A stretch of DNA of 64,000 bases from Tenrec ecaudatus (taxonomy: Eukaryota > Chordata > Mammalia > Afrosoricida > Tenrecidae). The notes beneath the pieces were generated by a model. That model saw only the letters and a program-made list of their open reading frames with translations, was not told the origin of the DNA and did not search any database. Below, one piece after another: positions 63,009 through 64,000 of the stretch (its first letter is position 1; each line of letters opens with the position of its first letter). The position numbers were made by a program, and so were the translations under genes. Where the stretch lies: assembly GCF_050624435.1 (NCBI RefSeq), contig NC_134537.1, forward strand, positions 125,774,086 to 125,838,085. The letters run 5' to 3'.

Positions 63009-64000
63009 ATGATTACCGTGGAAGTGATCAGAATATAAATGTAAATATTTTAAAAAGCTATATTTAAGCTGCTTATTTACTTGATTAACTTGCTGTACAA
63101 GATCTTTTAAAATGCAATTAATTAACTTTAATTTATCTAATATAGCAAAAGTTGCATGCATTAAGATTGCGTGATAAAATTATATAAATGATATAATTCA
63201 CATATATCTAGGTTTTAAAATTCTCTTATGTGCACACATATAACCAGGTGTTTCTTATTTTGGTAGATGGTATAATTGGCAAATAATAAACACACATGCC
63301 AATAAAAATTCAAACAAATAATTCTGGTTCTTTAACAAAATTCCTGATGACATCCATCCCTTTTATGGGGATAACTTAGGATCAGGATGCACAGGCTACA
63401 GTTCAGGATCAAGACCAACAGAGCACAGCCTCACCTCCTCAGGGTAGTCCTCTCAACCATGTAGGGCTGTCTATCTGACGGCAGGCCTCCTCTTGACCCT
63501 TGTAGGACAGATTTCTCCTCGGCACCCTGAAGACAGACAGCCTCTTATTCATTGCACTTTTGCGTGATCTGCTTCTGACCCTCTTTCCTGATGAACCTCG
63601 AAAGTAGGACATTTGAAAAGGCTGTTTTGATCAGCTTTAGGAAAGATACCGCATCTCTTGGGGCTGTCACTTGGTTTAGTTTGTGGAAGTCCACTGCTGT
63701 CTATTATGAATCATCTGATTTTTCCTAGGAATAAAGCTGGATGTAATAGAAACCACCACTCCTACTCTCACAGGCTTTACCAATTCATGTCCCCATGGTG
63801 GACTTCCCTCCGAGATTCAGCTCCTCGTCAGGCCCATTACAAGTGGCCTCAGACCTGTGGGGCCCATCGGCCAGCTGCTTCCCCACAGTATTTGGCGTCT
63901 TCTGTTTAGGCTTTCTGTATGAGACAATGCTTCGAAACTATACATGGTCTTCAGCGGCTCCCTTCTCCGAAGTTGGAGGCTGAGTCCCTCTTCACTGAAA
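63009..64000. other. Unassigned sequence at the right edge
   Basis: 63009-63330 is AT-rich. 63360-64000 is of balanced composition, with frames on the plus strand (63658-63909 and 63795-63983) that match nothing I know. An old retroelement internal region is possible but unsupported. Confidence 0.25.

Noticed and set aside
1-64000. CRISPR arrays, bacterial operons, riboswitches, tRNA or rRNA genes
   Set aside because: All repeats found are dispersed mammalian mobile elements or simple repeats. tRNA-like boxes occur only inside SINE heads.
63360-64000. Possible endogenous retrovirus internal region
   Set aside because: Only a vague impression from the frames at 63658-63983. No LTR, primer-binding site or recognisable gag/pol/env motif was seen.

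Overview
This window looks like non-coding nuclear DNA from an afrotherian mammal, most likely a tenrec (Echinops telfairi or a close relative). Three things point there. First, about two dozen copies of a tRNA-derived SINE with the AfroSINE layout occur on both strands: a 5' GGAGCCCTGGTGGC-type start, a 'bring-home' TAGGGTCGCTATGAGTC segment, and an ATCGACTCGATGGCA-type end. Second, an RTE/BovB-type LINE family has the afrotherian (CAA)n tail. Third, a 192-bp SPIN-type hAT miniature element lies at 19374-19565; among afrotherians SPIN is known from tenrec. The family names are recalled, not searched.

No intact host protein-coding gene was recognised. The only protein-like sequences are: a full-length processed copy of TPT1 (36350-37135) with an uninterrupted 175-codon frame; decayed BovB reverse-transcriptase fragments; a broken mariner transposase (46938-47881, minus strand); and one possible isolated terminal coding exon (3232-3354).

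Layout. 1-1760: SINE plus old L1 3' UTR. 1760-3500: largely unassigned, with the candidate exon. 3500-7870: SINE, BovB pieces, an ERVL-type solo LTR inserted into BovB, and a small palindromic mariner MITE. 8220-16040: an old L1 3' region (minus strand) invaded in layers by an ERVL LTR, short L1-tail elements and two younger L1s in opposite orientation. 16040-29150: the least repeat-dense part, holding an ERVL LTR, the SPIN element, a GGAA tract, a strong CpG island (about 22365-22800), a weaker CpG-rich patch with a TATA-like box (27250-27770), and much unassigned sequence. 29150-37470: BovB, young L1, an ERVL LTR, a head-to-head L1 pair and the TPT1 retrocopy. 37500-59000: AT-rich old L1 (mostly minus strand) carrying nested SINEs, BovB, ERVL LTRs and the mariner. 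59000-64000: ERVL LTR, BovB interrupted by an L1-tail dimer, then unassigned sequence.

The best leads are: the group of about 90-115 bp L1-tail mini-elements (monomers and dimers, two with clear target-site duplications and most sharing one 5' boundary); the internally deleted mariner nested in a solo LTR; the SPIN copy; the intact TPT1 retrocopy; the orphan CpG island; and the candidate exon. Repeat boundaries are by eye, usually good to 5-20 bp except where target-site duplications fix them.
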